This document shows positions 25,390 through 34,778 of a stretch of 64,000 bases of DNA, one piece after another. Within the stretch, counting starts at the first letter, position 1; every line of letters starts with the position of its first letter. A program made the position numbers and the translations under genes. This stretch comes from UBA7672 sp965229115. Its GTDB lineage: Bacteria > Pseudomonadota > Alphaproteobacteria > Caulobacterales > Hyphomonadaceae. A model generated the notes under the pieces. It was not told the DNA's origin, ran no database searches, and saw only the letters and a program-made list of their open reading frames with translations. The stretch lies in assembly GCA_965229115.1 (NCBI GenBank), contig CBDDIR010000003.1:4402001-4466000 (forward strand), written 5' to 3'.

Positions 25390-25788
25390 ATGTCCCTGAA
25401 AATCCGTCTTGCCCGTGGCGGCTCGAAGCATCGCCCGTACTACAACGTCGTCGTCGCCGACTCGCGCTTTGCCCGTGACGGCCGCTTCATCGAGAAGCTC
25501 GGCGCGTACAACCCGCTGCTCGGCAAGGAAGACGAGAAGCGCTTCTCGGTGAACCTCGAGAAAGCCGCTGAATGGCTCAAGAAGGGCGCGACCCCGACGG
25601 ATCGCGTCGCCCGTTACCTGGCCAAGGCTGGCCTCGTGAAGTGGGAAGCCGGCAACAACCCGAACCGTGGCGAGCCGGGCGAAAAAGCCAAAGAGCGCGT
25701 CAAGGAGCGTGAAGAGCGCGAAGAAGCCCGTCGCGCAGCGGCTGAAGAAGCCAAGAACGCACCGGCTGAAGAAGCCGCCGCCGAGTAG
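25390..25788 (+). CDS. rpsP: 30S ribosomal protein S16
   Basis: S16 is an assembly protein of the 30S subunit. MSLKIRLARGGSKHRPYYNV, then DGRFIEKLGAYNPLL, identify it. The core ends near residue 85, and the remaining 45 residues form a highly charged Glu/Ala/Lys tail (AKERVKEREEREEARRAAAE) that is probably helical; such tails are seen in other alphaproteobacteria. AAGAAGAGAG precedes the ATG. The GNAT gene follows after 3 bases. Confidence 0.97.
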   Translation: MSLKIRLARGGSKHRPYYNVVVADSRFARDGRFIEKLGAYNPLLGKEDEKRFSVNLEKAAEWLKKGATPTDRVARYLAKAGLVKWEAGNNPNRGEPGEKAKERVKEREEREEARRAAAEEAKNAPAEEAAAE

Positions 25789-25791
25789 TCG

Positions 25792-26283
25792 GTGGCAGGC
25801 GTCACCATCAGAGATGCGGCGCAGGCGGACGAGGATTTCATCCTCGCTCTCAACGCCGCATCGACGCCTGAAGTTGGCGAGATGGAAGCCCAGAACTACC
25901 GCGATATCGCCGCGCAGGCGTATCGCGTGCTGATCGCGGAAGCCGGCGGTGAACCCGCCGGCTTTCTCATTCTGCTGCTGCCCGGATCAGCCTATCCGAG
26001 CGACAATTACGGCTGGTTCGAGCAGCAGTTCGACCGGCATCTCTATATCGATCGCATCGCCATCTCTGAGCGCGCCAAGGGGCAGGGCGTTGGCCGTGCG
26101 CTTTACGAGGAAGCGCTGAAGTTGGCGGCGGAGCTGGGTCAGCTGCGGCTGACGGCTGAAGTGAATGAAGAGCCGCCGAACCCGCAGAGCATGGCTTTCC
26201 ACGAGCGACTGGGCTTCCGGCATCTGCTGTCGCGCATGTCGGGCTCGGGCAAGGTCGTGGCCATGCTGGAGCGACCGCTTTGA
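25792..26283 (+). CDS. GNAT family N-acetyltransferase
   Basis: This 163-residue enzyme transfers an acetyl group from acetyl-CoA. It starts with GTG three bases after the rpsP stop. VTIRDAAQADEDFILALNAA opens the fold, LYIDRIAISERAKGQGVGRA contains the acetyl-CoA pyrophosphate loop (QGVGRA), and MAFHERLGFRHL ends motif B. Its position between rpsP and rimM suggests a ribosomal or translation-linked substrate, but this is inference. Its stop overlaps the rimM start. Confidence 0.85.
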   Translation: MAGVTIRDAAQADEDFILALNAASTPEVGEMEAQNYRDIAAQAYRVLIAEAGGEPAGFLILLLPGSAYPSDNYGWFEQQFDRHLYIDRIAISERAKGQGVGRALYEEALKLAAELGQLRLTAEVNEEPPNPQSMAFHERLGFRHLLSRMSGSGKVVAMLERPL

Positions 26284-26840
26284 GTGATAAGCCCAAGCTG
26301 ATCGTCGTGGCGCAGATCGCCGGCGCGTTTGGCGTGAAGGGCGAGGCGCGTGTGCGCTCGTTCACGGACAATCCGGAAGACTGTTTTGCCTACGGGCCGC
26401 TGCTGGATGAAAGCGGCTCCGTGGTGATGACGCCGACGCGGCACCGGCCGCTGAGCGAGGGCTTTGGCGTCACCACGCAGGAAAAGCGCCAGCGCGAAGA
26501 GTGGGAAGCGATGCGCGGCACGCTGCTTCATGCGGCGCGCGAGGCGATGCCGGAAGCCGACGCGGAAGAGGGCGAGATCTATGTCGCCGACCTGATCGGC
26601 ATGAGCGTGGTGCATGTGGACGGCGGCACGCTGGGCACGGTGAAGGCGGCGCATGATTTCGGCGCAGGCGACCTGATCGAAGTGCAGCCGGAAACGGGCG
26701 CGACTTTCCTGCTACCGTTCACCGAAGAGCTGTTCCCGGAGATCGACACCGCAGCGCGTGTGCTGCGTGCAGATCCCGACGACAGCTACCTGCCGGAAGA
26801 CCTTCAGCGGCAGAAGTCTGACGGCCGCACGAACGTATAG
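26280..26840 (+). CDS. rimM: 16S rRNA processing protein RimM
   Basis: RimM helps mature the 3' domain of 16S rRNA in 30S assembly, binding protein S19. The 186-residue protein has VVAQIAGAFGVKGEARVRSF, then the PRC-barrel domain EIYVADLIGMSVVHVDGGTL with DFGAGDLIEV and FLLPFTEELFPEID. It starts with TTG overlapping the GNAT stop, so initiation depends on coupling. Usually trmD and rplS follow rimM; here the cluster ends, and the 3' end overlaps the convergent GT39 gene by 37 bases. Confidence 0.95.
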   Translation: MSDKPKLIVVAQIAGAFGVKGEARVRSFTDNPEDCFAYGPLLDESGSVVMTPTRHRPLSEGFGVTTQEKRQREEWEAMRGTLLHAAREAMPEADAEEGEIYVADLIGMSVVHVDGGTLGTVKAAHDFGAGDLIEVQPETGATFLLPFTEELFPEIDTAARVLRADPDDSYLPEDLQRQKSDGRTNV

Positions 26841-28507
26841 TAGAGCGTTGAGGCTTTCTCGTTCGACTGGTGCAGGTTGCGCCGGATCGCGCCTTCGGCC
26901 CCCTGATTGCGCGGATAGGCGTAGAGCTGTTCCGACAGGTATTTCACCAGTTCCGGCGGCATGAGCGCGATGTTGCGCTTGGTGTCGAATTCCGTGTCGC
27001 GCCAGACCACCAGGCACGCGCCATTGGTCTTTGTCGGCGGGAAGGCCTCGGGCGGGATCGAGGCGTCCAGCACGCGGGTGCGTGGGAAGGCGGCGCGCAT
27101 GTTTCCGGTGAGGTGGACGTCCGCGCCGACAATCGTGCCCTCGTCGAACCCGGCGCGCCGCAGCTCGGCCGCCCATTCCTTGACCGGCGTATAGGGGCGA
27201 CAGCCGCCTTCGCGGCAGGTGGTGATCTCGAGTTGCCATTCGACGAAGCGGCCGCCGGCCACCAGCAGGGCGAAGGCGATCGCGACGCCGCCGAAGGCGC
27301 GGATGGCCACGGGGAAGTCGCCGCCACGCTTCACATGCAGGAACAGCCAGACCGGCGCCGTGAACAGGACCGGCATCATCCAGTGCGCCTTGAACGCCTG
27401 CACGCCCACGGGAACGCTGATCAGATAGGCCAGCGCCGCAAACAGCGTCGAGCGCATGAACAGGCTGCGCCAGGCATTCTCGTGCGGTTCCTCGTCCGTG
27501 TTCCGGCGCGGGAAGATCGGGTAGATGATCGGCAGCCACAGCGTCCAGAACAGCATCATCCAGAACAGCGAGAGCGGCAGGCTGAATTCCAGCAGCGCCC
27601 GGCCGAGCTGGGCGGCGGCGTTTCCGGCACGCTCGATCCAGCCGGAATCGATTTCCCAGGACGCGGCGTACTCGTTCAAGATCGTCTCGACCGAGCCGAT
27701 ATGGGTAGAGACCCAGATCGCGTACGGCGCATAGATCAGGCCCGCGATCAGCAGCGTGATGCCGATCCGCGGCAGGCTCATCGCATCGCGGAAGAAGGGC
27801 GACAGCATGATCGCGAGGATCAGGGTGATGGGGAAGACGATGAAGAGGTGATGCGTCAGCAGGCCGATGCCGATGGCGACGCCCAGATAGACCCAGTCGC
27901 GATAGCGTCGCCATGTGAGGATGCGCGTGATCGCGTGGAAACAGAGCGACAGGCAGGCCATCAGAGCGACGGCGCCGAGCAGGTCCTCGTGCATCGACCA
28001 GCCGACCTGGAAGGTGAGGGCCCAGGCCGCAATCGCGGCGGCGGATACGCCGGGCCGGATCAGAACGTTGCGCGCGGCGAGGTAGTAGAAGGTCAGCGCG
28101 ATGAAGAGCAGGACGTATTTCAGGGCGAAGATGATCGCGGGCGACACCGTGCCGGTCATGGTCGCAAGCGCGTGCAGCCAGGATAGCAGGGGCGGCTGGC
28201 GGGCTTCGTAGCCAACCTGCAACGATTGCGACAGCAGCAGCTGGTCGGCTTCTTCCACCGTGAACACCGGCGCGATCGTCACGCGGATGACCCAGTGGAT
28301 CAGGCAGAACAGGAAGATGGCGAAGATGATCGCCGACTTGTCCAGCCGCAGGAAAGACTCAAACAGGGGCGAGCCTTGCTCGCGCGGCGGCTTGCGGCGC
28401 GACGGCTTGGCCGCAGCGGTCCGGACCGACTTGGCGGCGGACTTGGCCGGCTTCTTTGACTGGTTGGGCTGCCGAACCGGCTGCTTCACGCGTCTAATTC
28501 CACTCAA
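26804..28507 (-). CDS. GT39-like (ArnT-type) membrane glycosyltransferase
   Basis: This 567-residue inner-membrane enzyme resembles ArnT/PMT-type transferases that move a sugar from an undecaprenyl-phosphate carrier to an envelope acceptor. After a basic cytoplasmic N-terminus there are about ten hydrophobic segments. The first loop has FTVEEADQLLLSQSLQVGYE, with the acidic pair used in catalysis, and ARQPPLLSWLHALATM, which is characteristic of the family. A soluble C-terminal part follows. The start could be the TTG at 28507 or the GTG at 28489. It lies 37 bases after the GT2 gene that probably makes its lipid-linked donor. Confidence 0.87.
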   Translation of the reverse strand: MSGIRRVKQPVRQPNQSKKPAKSAAKSVRTAAAKPSRRKPPREQGSPLFESFLRLDKSAIIFAIFLFCLIHWVIRVTIAPVFTVEEADQLLLSQSLQVGYEARQPPLLSWLHALATMTGTVSPAIIFALKYVLLFIALTFYYLAARNVLIRPGVSAAAIAAWALTFQVGWSMHEDLLGAVALMACLSLCFHAITRILTWRRYRDWVYLGVAIGIGLLTHHLFIVFPITLILAIMLSPFFRDAMSLPRIGITLLIAGLIYAPYAIWVSTHIGSVETILNEYAASWEIDSGWIERAGNAAAQLGRALLEFSLPLSLFWMMLFWTLWLPIIYPIFPRRNTDEEPHENAWRSLFMRSTLFAALAYLISVPVGVQAFKAHWMMPVLFTAPVWLFLHVKRGGDFPVAIRAFGGVAIAFALLVAGGRFVEWQLEITTCREGGCRPYTPVKEWAAELRRAGFDEGTIVGADVHLTGNMRAAFPRTRVLDASIPPEAFPPTKTNGACLVVWRDTEFDTKRNIALMPPELVKYLSEQLYAYPRNQGAEGAIRRNLHQSNEKASTLYYTFVRPSDFCR

Positions 28508-28544
28508 CTACGCCAAAGGCCGGGGCCAAAAACCGATGATACGG

Positions 28545-29345
28545 TCAGCGCGAACCGCGCGGATCGTTCCATTCGGCAGCGATGCCATAGCCCCCACGCC
28601 GCACAAGCCACATCATGCCGAAGAGGTCCACAAGCCCGGCGCCGAAACGACCCAGAAAGCCGTATTTGGAAACACCGTGCTGGCGCAGGCGGTCAGCGAC
28701 CGGCTCCTCGCGCACATCCCAGCCAGCGCGTTTGACGAGCGCGGGCAGGAATCGGTGCATCGCCGCAAAGAAGGGCAGGTCCTGGAAAGCGCGGCGGCGG
28801 ATCAGCTTGAAGCCGCAGCCTGTGTCAGTGGCATCATCGCGCAGGCAGAAGCGGCGGATGCCGTTGGCGACGCGCGACTGCAGCCATTTGAAGCCGCTAT
28901 CGTTCCGGCTGGTGCGGCGGCCGCAGATGATGCCCAGCGCGGGGTTTTCGTCCTTGGCGGCGATCATATCCCAGAGACGGCGGGAATCGGCGGGATCGTT
29001 CTGGCCGTCGCCATCGAGCAACTGGACCCAGTCGCCGACGCAGCTGCGAAGGCCGGTCATCAGGGCGGCGGATTTCCCGCGGCGTTTGACATGGGTCAGA
29101 ATCTTGATGCGGTCCGGGCTGGCGGAGCGGGCTGTGGCCAGTTCGGCGGCGGTGGTGTCGCTGGAGCAGTCGTTGACGCAGACGATCTCGTAATCGACGC
29201 CGTTCAGGGCGGTGTGAACCTCGTCGATCAGGGGCTGGATGTTGCCGGCCTCGTTGAAAAACGGGATCAGCACGCTGATCGCGCGGCGTGTCGCCTGGGG
29301 CAGCGTCTGGGTGGTCAGGTCAGATCCCAAGGCCACAGTCCCCAT
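28545..29345 (-). CDS. GT2 dolichol-phosphate-mannose-synthase-like glycosyltransferase
   Basis: This 266-residue GT-A enzyme probably transfers a sugar from a nucleotide donor to undecaprenyl phosphate. The N-terminus has ISVLIPFFNEAGNIQPLIDE and YEIVCVNDCSSDTT. The metal site reads WVQLLDGDGQNDPADS, and the acceptor region has DTGCGFKLIRRRAFQDLP and FLPALVKRAGW. The C-terminus has one weakly hydrophobic stretch (GAGLVDLFGMMWLV) and not the two membrane spans of ArnC/GtrB. Paired with the GT39 gene downstream, it fits a lipid A or surface-glycan modification route. Confidence 0.88.
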   Translation of the reverse strand: MGTVALGSDLTTQTLPQATRRAISVLIPFFNEAGNIQPLIDEVHTALNGVDYEIVCVNDCSSDTTAAELATARSASPDRIKILTHVKRRGKSAALMTGLRSCVGDWVQLLDGDGQNDPADSRRLWDMIAAKDENPALGIICGRRTSRNDSGFKWLQSRVANGIRRFCLRDDATDTGCGFKLIRRRAFQDLPFFAAMHRFLPALVKRAGWDVREEPVADRLRQHGVSKYGFLGRFGAGLVDLFGMMWLVRRGGYGIAAEWNDPRGSR

Positions 29346-29579
29346 TGTTGGCGCGTCAGGCGCCGGAGCGGAAGGCGAGGAGGTCTAGCATATCCGCAGA
29401 GCGCCGGAAGGCGGGGCGGAAATCCCAACTGTCGCGGGTGGTTTTGCGGGGTGGCCCTGATTGCAAACTTCCAGCTGTGATTGCCCTTAGGACAGGACTG
29501 CCCTTGACGCGTGCGTCTGCTAGACTGTGTCAGGGCAGGCCGGAAGAAACTGGCCGCTTGAGGGTTCAGGAGACGCGCG

Positions 29580-30884
29580 ATGGCCGATACGGCAACGGCG
29601 CCCGAAGTTACGAAGGCCGGCGCAGAGGCCTTCCGCAAGAACGGGCTTACGCGGGACGCACGGCGACCGGCGGCGTCCGAAATCGACCTGTCGAATTTCG
29701 ACATCACCGACCCGGAATATTGGCGGCGTGGCGAGTTCTGGGACTATTTCGCCCGGATGCGAAAGGACGATCCGGTCAACTGGTGCCCGGATAGCCCGTA
29801 TGGCCCGTACTGGAGCGTCACCACCTACAAGGACATTATGACAGTCGACACCTCGCACGGTGTCTTCTCGTCGGAAGGCGGCATTACGGTTGTCGACCAG
29901 GACGCTGACTTCCAGCTTCCGATGTTCATCGCGATGGACCCGCCCAAGCACGACCTGCAGCGCAAGACGGTGCAGTCGATCGTCGGGCCGGAGAACCTCA
30001 AGAGCTTCGAGACGCTGATCCGTTCGCGCACGGCGGAGATTTTCGACTCGCTGGATGTGAGCAAGCCGTTCGACTGGGTCGACAAGGTGTCGATCGAGCT
30101 GACGACCATGATGCTCGCGACGCTGTTCGACTTCCCGTTCGAGGATCGTCGCAAGCTGACGCGCTGGTCGGACGTGGCGACGGGCCGCAACAATCCGGAC
30201 ATTGTGACGAGCGAGGAACAATGGCGCGGCGAGCTGCTGGAATGCCTCGGCTATTTCACGCGGCTGTGGAATGAGCGCGTGAATGTGGACTCGAAGGGCG
30301 ACCTGATCTCGATGCTCGCGCATGGCGAGCACACGCGGAACATGACGCCGCAGGAATATCTCGGCAACCTGCTGCTGCTCATCGTCGGCGGCAACGACAC
30401 GACCCGCAATTCGATGACGGGCGGCGTCTATGCGATGATGAAGCAGTTCCCGGAACAGTGGGAGACGCTGAAGGCCAAGCCTGAGCTGCTGCAGTCGGCC
30501 GTGTCGGAAATCATCCGCTGGCAGACGCCGCTGGCGCATATGCGCCGCACGGCGCTGCAGGACTATGAGCTTGGCGGCAAGACGATCCGCAAGGGCGAGA
30601 AAGTGCTGATGTGGTATGTCTCGGGCAACCGCGACGAGACGCAGTACACGCGGCCTAACGATCTCTGGATCGAGCGGCCGATGGTGCGCCGTCACCTGTC
30701 GTTCGGCTTCGGCATTCACCGTTGCGTGGGCAACCGCCTGGCGGAGCTGCAGCTGCAGGTGCTGTGGGAGGAAATCCTCAAGCGCTTCGAGAAGATCGAA
30801 GTGCTTGAAGAGCCCGAGCTGCTGCCGAATTCCTTCGTGAAGGGCTACACGAAGATGATGGTGCGCGTGGTTCCGAAGGCCTGA
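29580..30884 (+). CDS. Cytochrome P450
   Basis: This 434-residue soluble monooxygenase has all core P450 elements. The I-helix is LLLLIVGGNDTTRNSMTGG, with the oxygen-activating Asn/Asp-Thr-Thr. The ExxR motif is in SEIIRWQTPLAHMRRTA, and the heme loop is SFGFGIHRCVGNRLAEL, with Cys382 as ligand. The sequence is in the general range of alphaproteobacterial P450s acting on terpenoids, sterols or alkanes (CYP153/CYP142 neighbourhood), but I cannot assign a CYP family. No ferredoxin or reductase gene lies next to it, so redox partners must be encoded elsewhere. Confidence 0.92.
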   Translation: MADTATAPEVTKAGAEAFRKNGLTRDARRPAASEIDLSNFDITDPEYWRRGEFWDYFARMRKDDPVNWCPDSPYGPYWSVTTYKDIMTVDTSHGVFSSEGGITVVDQDADFQLPMFIAMDPPKHDLQRKTVQSIVGPENLKSFETLIRSRTAEIFDSLDVSKPFDWVDKVSIELTTMMLATLFDFPFEDRRKLTRWSDVATGRNNPDIVTSEEQWRGELLECLGYFTRLWNERVNVDSKGDLISMLAHGEHTRNMTPQEYLGNLLLLIVGGNDTTRNSMTGGVYAMMKQFPEQWETLKAKPELLQSAVSEIIRWQTPLAHMRRTALQDYELGGKTIRKGEKVLMWYVSGNRDETQYTRPNDLWIERPMVRRHLSFGFGIHRCVGNRLAELQLQVLWEEILKRFEKIEVLEEPELLPNSFVKGYTKMMVRVVPKA

Positions 30885-30897
30885 GCCTTCGGAAACC
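30869..30897 (+). terminator. Hairpin at the end of the P450 gene
   Basis: A 9-bp inverted repeat, TTCCGAAGG and CCTTCGGAA (30871-30879 and 30886-30894), with flanking GG/CC pairs spans the P450 stop codon. It lacks a U tract, so it may protect the 3' end more than terminate transcription. Confidence 0.35.
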
Positions 30898-30913
30898 AGA
30901 CGTCTTCACCTCG

Positions 30914-32401
30914 TTAGCCGACCCAGACTTTCGGGCGCTTGCCGACCCACGGCTGCGCCGCTTCGATCTCGTAGGCGAGTTCGAGCAGCATTTTCTCCGA
31001 GCCATTGGCGCCGGAGAACTGCACGCCGATCGGCAGGCCGTTCGACGACCAGCCTAGCGGCAGGCTCATCGCCGGCGCGCCCGAGACGTTGTGGATCAGC
31101 GTGTAGCCGACCTGGTTGATCAGGCGCTCGCGCAGCGTGGCGAACGGCACGTCGCCGCGCAGATAGCCGAGGGGCGAGGGCGGGGAGCGGAAGACCGGCG
31201 AGATCACCACGTCGAAGCCCTTGATCCAGGTGTCGTACGCGCTTGCTGCTGCGAGCAGGCGCTGCTGCACCGCGCCGATCTCGGCAGGCGTCATCTTCTT
31301 GCCGTTCTCCGCCATCTGCAGCGAGAAGGGCTCGAACAGCGTGTCGTCCGGCGTCTTGTTGATCTCCTTGGACATCTCCGTGATGTCGTTCAGCGCGCCG
31401 AGCGACCAGAAGGCAAGGAAGTCGTCCATGAAGGTCTCGCCGGTCGGCCAGGTGGTCGTGCCGGTGATGATGTGGCCTTGGGCTTCCAGCAGTTTGGCGG
31501 TTGCGTTGATGACGGATGCGACTTCCGGATCAGCCTCGAAGCCCGCAAAGCCCTTGGTCAGCACGCCCACTTTCAGGCGCCTGGCGTTCTTGCCTGTCAC
31601 CAGACCGATCGGCGCATAGACGGCCGCGCTGCCCGTTTGTTCGGTCGCCGCCGTCATCGCGGCGGTATCGCGCACCGTGTGCGAGACGACGCCCTGCACG
31701 GCGATATCCAGCGGTCGTGCGCCGGGGCGCTCGTGCACCAGTCGTCCGCGCGAAGGCTTCAGGCCCACAAGCCCGCAGTTTGCGGCCGGGAAGCGGATCG
31801 AGCCGCCGCCATCGTTCGCGTGCGCCATTGGCACAACGCCCGCAGCAACAGCTGCAGCTGCGCCGCCGGATGATCCCGCCGTCGAATAGCCCGTGTTCCA
31901 GGGATTGCGCGTCGGCGGGAAGCCGAGCGGTTCGGTCGTTGGCAGGTAGCCGCCCTCGGGCGCCGCCGACTTGCCGATGCAGACGATGCCCGTCGCGAAG
32001 GTGGCGTCGATGTAGGTGTCCTGCTTCGTCGCCGGCGGCCGGCCCGCCGTGGCGCGCGAACCCTGGCGCGTGATCGCGCCTTTCACACCGTTGAGGTCCT
32101 TGATGAGATACGGCACGCCGGCGAACGGGCCGGTCAGATTGGTCTTCGCGCGGGCGCGCGCCATCGCGTACGTGTCATTGACCATGAAGCCGATCTGCGG
32201 GTTTGCAGCCTCGCTGCGTTTGATCGCGGCTTCGGTGGCTTCAACGGCGGACATCTCGCCATTGCGGATCATCGACGCCATCGCGGTTGCATCGAGATCG
32301 CCGGCTGAATGTCCTTTGCCGCTTGGCATTGGCATGGGCGCACAGGCCGCGAGGCCCGTGCCGTAAACGGTCGCAAGGAGAGTCCGTCTTGTCAGGCGCA
32401 T
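30914..32401 (-). CDS. Amidase-signature lipoprotein
   Basis: This 495-residue enzyme hydrolyses an amide through the Ser-cisSer-Lys triad. Lys101 is in VPYLIKDLNG, Ser177 in TAGSSGGAAAAVAAG, and nucleophile Ser201 in NDGGGSIRFPAANCG. The N-terminus carries both a twin-arginine pair (TRRTLLA) and a lipobox (GLAACAP), so it is probably a periplasm-facing lipoprotein, possibly exported folded. I start at 32401, 8 bases after AGGGA; an ATG at 32410 has no proper spacing. The substrate is unknown. Extracytoplasmic amidases of this type are less common than cytoplasmic ones. Confidence 0.88.
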   Translation of the reverse strand: MRLTRRTLLATVYGTGLAACAPMPMPSGKGHSAGDLDATAMASMIRNGEMSAVEATEAAIKRSEAANPQIGFMVNDTYAMARARAKTNLTGPFAGVPYLIKDLNGVKGAITRQGSRATAGRPPATKQDTYIDATFATGIVCIGKSAAPEGGYLPTTEPLGFPPTRNPWNTGYSTAGSSGGAAAAVAAGVVPMAHANDGGGSIRFPAANCGLVGLKPSRGRLVHERPGARPLDIAVQGVVSHTVRDTAAMTAATEQTGSAAVYAPIGLVTGKNARRLKVGVLTKGFAGFEADPEVASVINATAKLLEAQGHIITGTTTWPTGETFMDDFLAFWSLGALNDITEMSKEINKTPDDTLFEPFSLQMAENGKKMTPAEIGAVQQRLLAAASAYDTWIKGFDVVISPVFRSPPSPLGYLRGDVPFATLRERLINQVGYTLIHNVSGAPAMSLPLGWSSNGLPIGVQFSGANGSEKMLLELAYEIEAAQPWVGKRPKVWVG

Positions 32402-32558
32402 CGTATCCATCCCTAGTTTCTGTGTCGTCTTATCTGCGAATCAATCGCAGTTGACGCCGTCAGGCGCAAGCGGCGCCGCTAGGTCAGAGAAAAGGAATTG
32501 TGCGTGCTCGTGGATGACGTGCTGCGGCGCGTCACGCCAACAAGTCAGACTGGAATGA

Positions 32559-32942
32559 TCAGGCAGGCCCGATCAGATCCCAGCCATTGCCGTAGAGATC
32601 TTCGAACACCGCGACTTTGCCATAGGCTTCGCTGCGCGGCGTCTCGCGGAAGTGCACGCCCTCGCTAAGCATGCGCGCGTGATCGCGATCGAAATCGTCG
32701 GTCTCGAGAAACAGGAAGACGCGACCGCCGGCTTGATTGCCGATCGCTTTCTCTTGCTCTGCGTTCGCGGCCTTCGCCAGCAGCAGCGCCGCGCCGCGCG
32801 TGCCCGGCGGTTCGACCACGACCCAGCGCTTGCCCTTACCCATGTCGATATCTTCAGCGAGCTCGAAGCCGAGGCAGCGCGTGAACCAGTCGATCGCTTC
32901 GTCATAGTCGCGAACGACGAGGGCAAGTTTTGCGATCTGCAT
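32559..32942 (-). CDS. VOC (glyoxalase/dioxygenase) superfamily protein
   Basis: The 127-residue protein has a vicinal-oxygen-chelate fold made of two repeats: MQIAKLALVVRDYDEAIDWF followed by TRCLGFEL, and later RVFLFLETDDFDRDHARM and AVFEDLYGNGWDLIGP. The Glu in VFEDLYGN is at the usual metal position, while the expected first His is absent (KLALVVRDYD). It may therefore bind metal weakly or act as a binding protein. I start at 32942, 13 bases after the fhs stop; the two are probably one operon. Confidence 0.8.
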   Translation of the reverse strand: MQIAKLALVVRDYDEAIDWFTRCLGFELAEDIDMGKGKRWVVVEPPGTRGAALLLAKAANAEQEKAIGNQAGGRVFLFLETDDFDRDHARMLSEGVHFRETPRSEAYGKVAVFEDLYGNGWDLIGPA

Positions 32943-32955
32943 CAGGCCACCATTC

Positions 32956-34626
32956 TCAAGACAGGCCGTGAATGGCGCCGTCGACATCGACCGACATGAG
33001 TTCAGCTGCGGGCGAGCGGGGCAGGCCGGGCATGGTCATCAGGTCGCCGCAGATCGCCACGATGAAGCCGGCGCCAGCCGAAAGCCGCACTTCGCGCACG
33101 TCGAGCACATGGCCTTCGGGGGCGCCGAGTTTCGTTGGGTCGGTCGAGAAGGAATATTGCGTCTTCGCGATGCAGACGGGCAGGCGACCAAAGCCCGCTT
33201 CTTCCCAGCGCTGCAGCTGCGCGATGATCTTCTGCGAGGCTTCGACGCGCTCGGCGCGATAGATACGCTTGGCCGTTGCCTCGATCTTGGCGAGCAGGGG
33301 AAGTTCGTCGCTGTAGAGCACGCGGAAATCCGACTGCTTCTTCTCCAGCGTCGCGATCACCGCGCGCGCCAGATCCTCTGCGCCGCGCCCGCCTTCGGCC
33401 CAGTGGCGGCACACGAACGCCTCTGCGCCCATGGCTTTCACGATGCCCTTTACAGTCTCGACTTCCGCTGGCGTGTCGCTGGTGAAGTGGTTCAGCGCGA
33501 CGAGAACGGGAATGCCATAGCCGCGAAGGTTCTCGATATGACGCTGGATGTTCACGGCACCGCGCGTGAGCGCGTCAACATTCTCTGCGCCCAGATCAGC
33601 CTTCGCCACGCCACCGTTCATTTTCAGCGAGCGGATGGTCGCGACCAGCACGGCGGCCTTCGGCTTCAGTCCCGAAAGCCTGCACTTGATGTCGAAGAAT
33701 TTCTGAGCGCCGAGGTCTGCGCCAAAGCCTGCCTCGGTGACGACAATGTCGCCAAGCTTCAGTGCAGCCCGCGTTGCGATCACCGAATTGCAGCCATGCG
33801 CGATGTTGGCGAACGGGCCGAGGTGAACGATCGCGGGCGTGTTCTCGATTGTCTGCACGAGGTTTGGCTGGATCGCGTCTTTCAGCAGGACGGCCATGGC
33901 GCCATCCGCCTTGATGTCGCCTGCCGTGATCGGCTTACGGTCGCGCGTCTCCGCCACGATGATGCGCGCCAGCCGTGCTTTCAGATCGGCGAGATCTTCG
34001 GCGAGGCAGAGGATTGCCATCACTTCGGATGCCACGGTGATGTCGAAGCCCGCTTCCGTCGGCGTGCCGTTCGCGACGCCGCCGAGGCCGGTGACGATGC
34101 CGCGCAGGCTGCGGTCGTTCACATCCAACGCACGACGCCAGCGGATGCGGCGCTGGTCGATGCCCAGCGCATTGCCCCAATGAATGTGGTTGTCGACCAT
34201 CGCCGCGAGCAGGTTGTGTGCGGCGGTGATGGCGTGGAAGTCGCCGGTGAAGTGCAGGTTGATGTCGTCCATGGGCACGACCTGGCTATAGCCGCCGCCC
34301 GTCGCGCCACCCTTCTGGCCAAAGCACGGGCCCAGCGATGGCTCGCGCAGGGCGATCACCGTCTTCTTGCCGAGGCGTGTGAGGGCGTCGCCGAGCCCCA
34401 CGGTCGTCGTGGTCTTTCCTTCGCCCGCAGGCGTCGGGTTCATCGCCGTCACCAGCACCAGATCGCCATCGGGACGATCCTTCAGCGATTTGAGATAACC
34501 GCCAGCGATCTTCGCTTTGGTATGGCCGTAGGGAATCAGCGCGTCGCCCGGAATGCCCAGTTTTTCGCCGATCGCCGCAATCGGCATCAGCGTTGCTGCC
34601 CGCGCAATATCGCCGTCACTATTCAT
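32956..34626 (-). CDS. fhs: Formate-tetrahydrofolate ligase
   Basis: Fhs joins formate to tetrahydrofolate using ATP, feeding 10-formyl-THF into one-carbon metabolism and purine synthesis. The 556-residue length matches the family once the start is set at 34626 (AGGGG five bases upstream, MNSDGDIARAATLMPIAAIG). The P-loop-like segment TPAGEGKTTTTVGLGDAL, EPSLGPCFGQKGGATGGGY and GDFHAITAAHNLLAAM are diagnostic. The C-terminus ends DVDGAIHGLS. A VOC gene follows after 13 bases. Confidence 0.96.
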   Translation of the reverse strand: MNSDGDIARAATLMPIAAIGEKLGIPGDALIPYGHTKAKIAGGYLKSLKDRPDGDLVLVTAMNPTPAGEGKTTTTVGLGDALTRLGKKTVIALREPSLGPCFGQKGGATGGGYSQVVPMDDINLHFTGDFHAITAAHNLLAAMVDNHIHWGNALGIDQRRIRWRRALDVNDRSLRGIVTGLGGVANGTPTEAGFDITVASEVMAILCLAEDLADLKARLARIIVAETRDRKPITAGDIKADGAMAVLLKDAIQPNLVQTIENTPAIVHLGPFANIAHGCNSVIATRAALKLGDIVVTEAGFGADLGAQKFFDIKCRLSGLKPKAAVLVATIRSLKMNGGVAKADLGAENVDALTRGAVNIQRHIENLRGYGIPVLVALNHFTSDTPAEVETVKGIVKAMGAEAFVCRHWAEGGRGAEDLARAVIATLEKKQSDFRVLYSDELPLLAKIEATAKRIYRAERVEASQKIIAQLQRWEEAGFGRLPVCIAKTQYSFSTDPTKLGAPEGHVLDVREVRLSAGAGFIVAICGDLMTMPGLPRSPAAELMSVDVDGAIHGLS

Positions 34627-34778
34627 GAAGACCCCTGCTGTCTGGGCCTGATCTAAGCGGGGGAGAGCGCCCCTGTCGACCTTTGGCAGTTCTTCCTGCA
34701 CAGGGCTTATCATCCCGCCGCGTTTGCGCCGCAAAGCAGCGACCTACTTCAACCAGCGGGACTTATCGGGAGCCAGCC

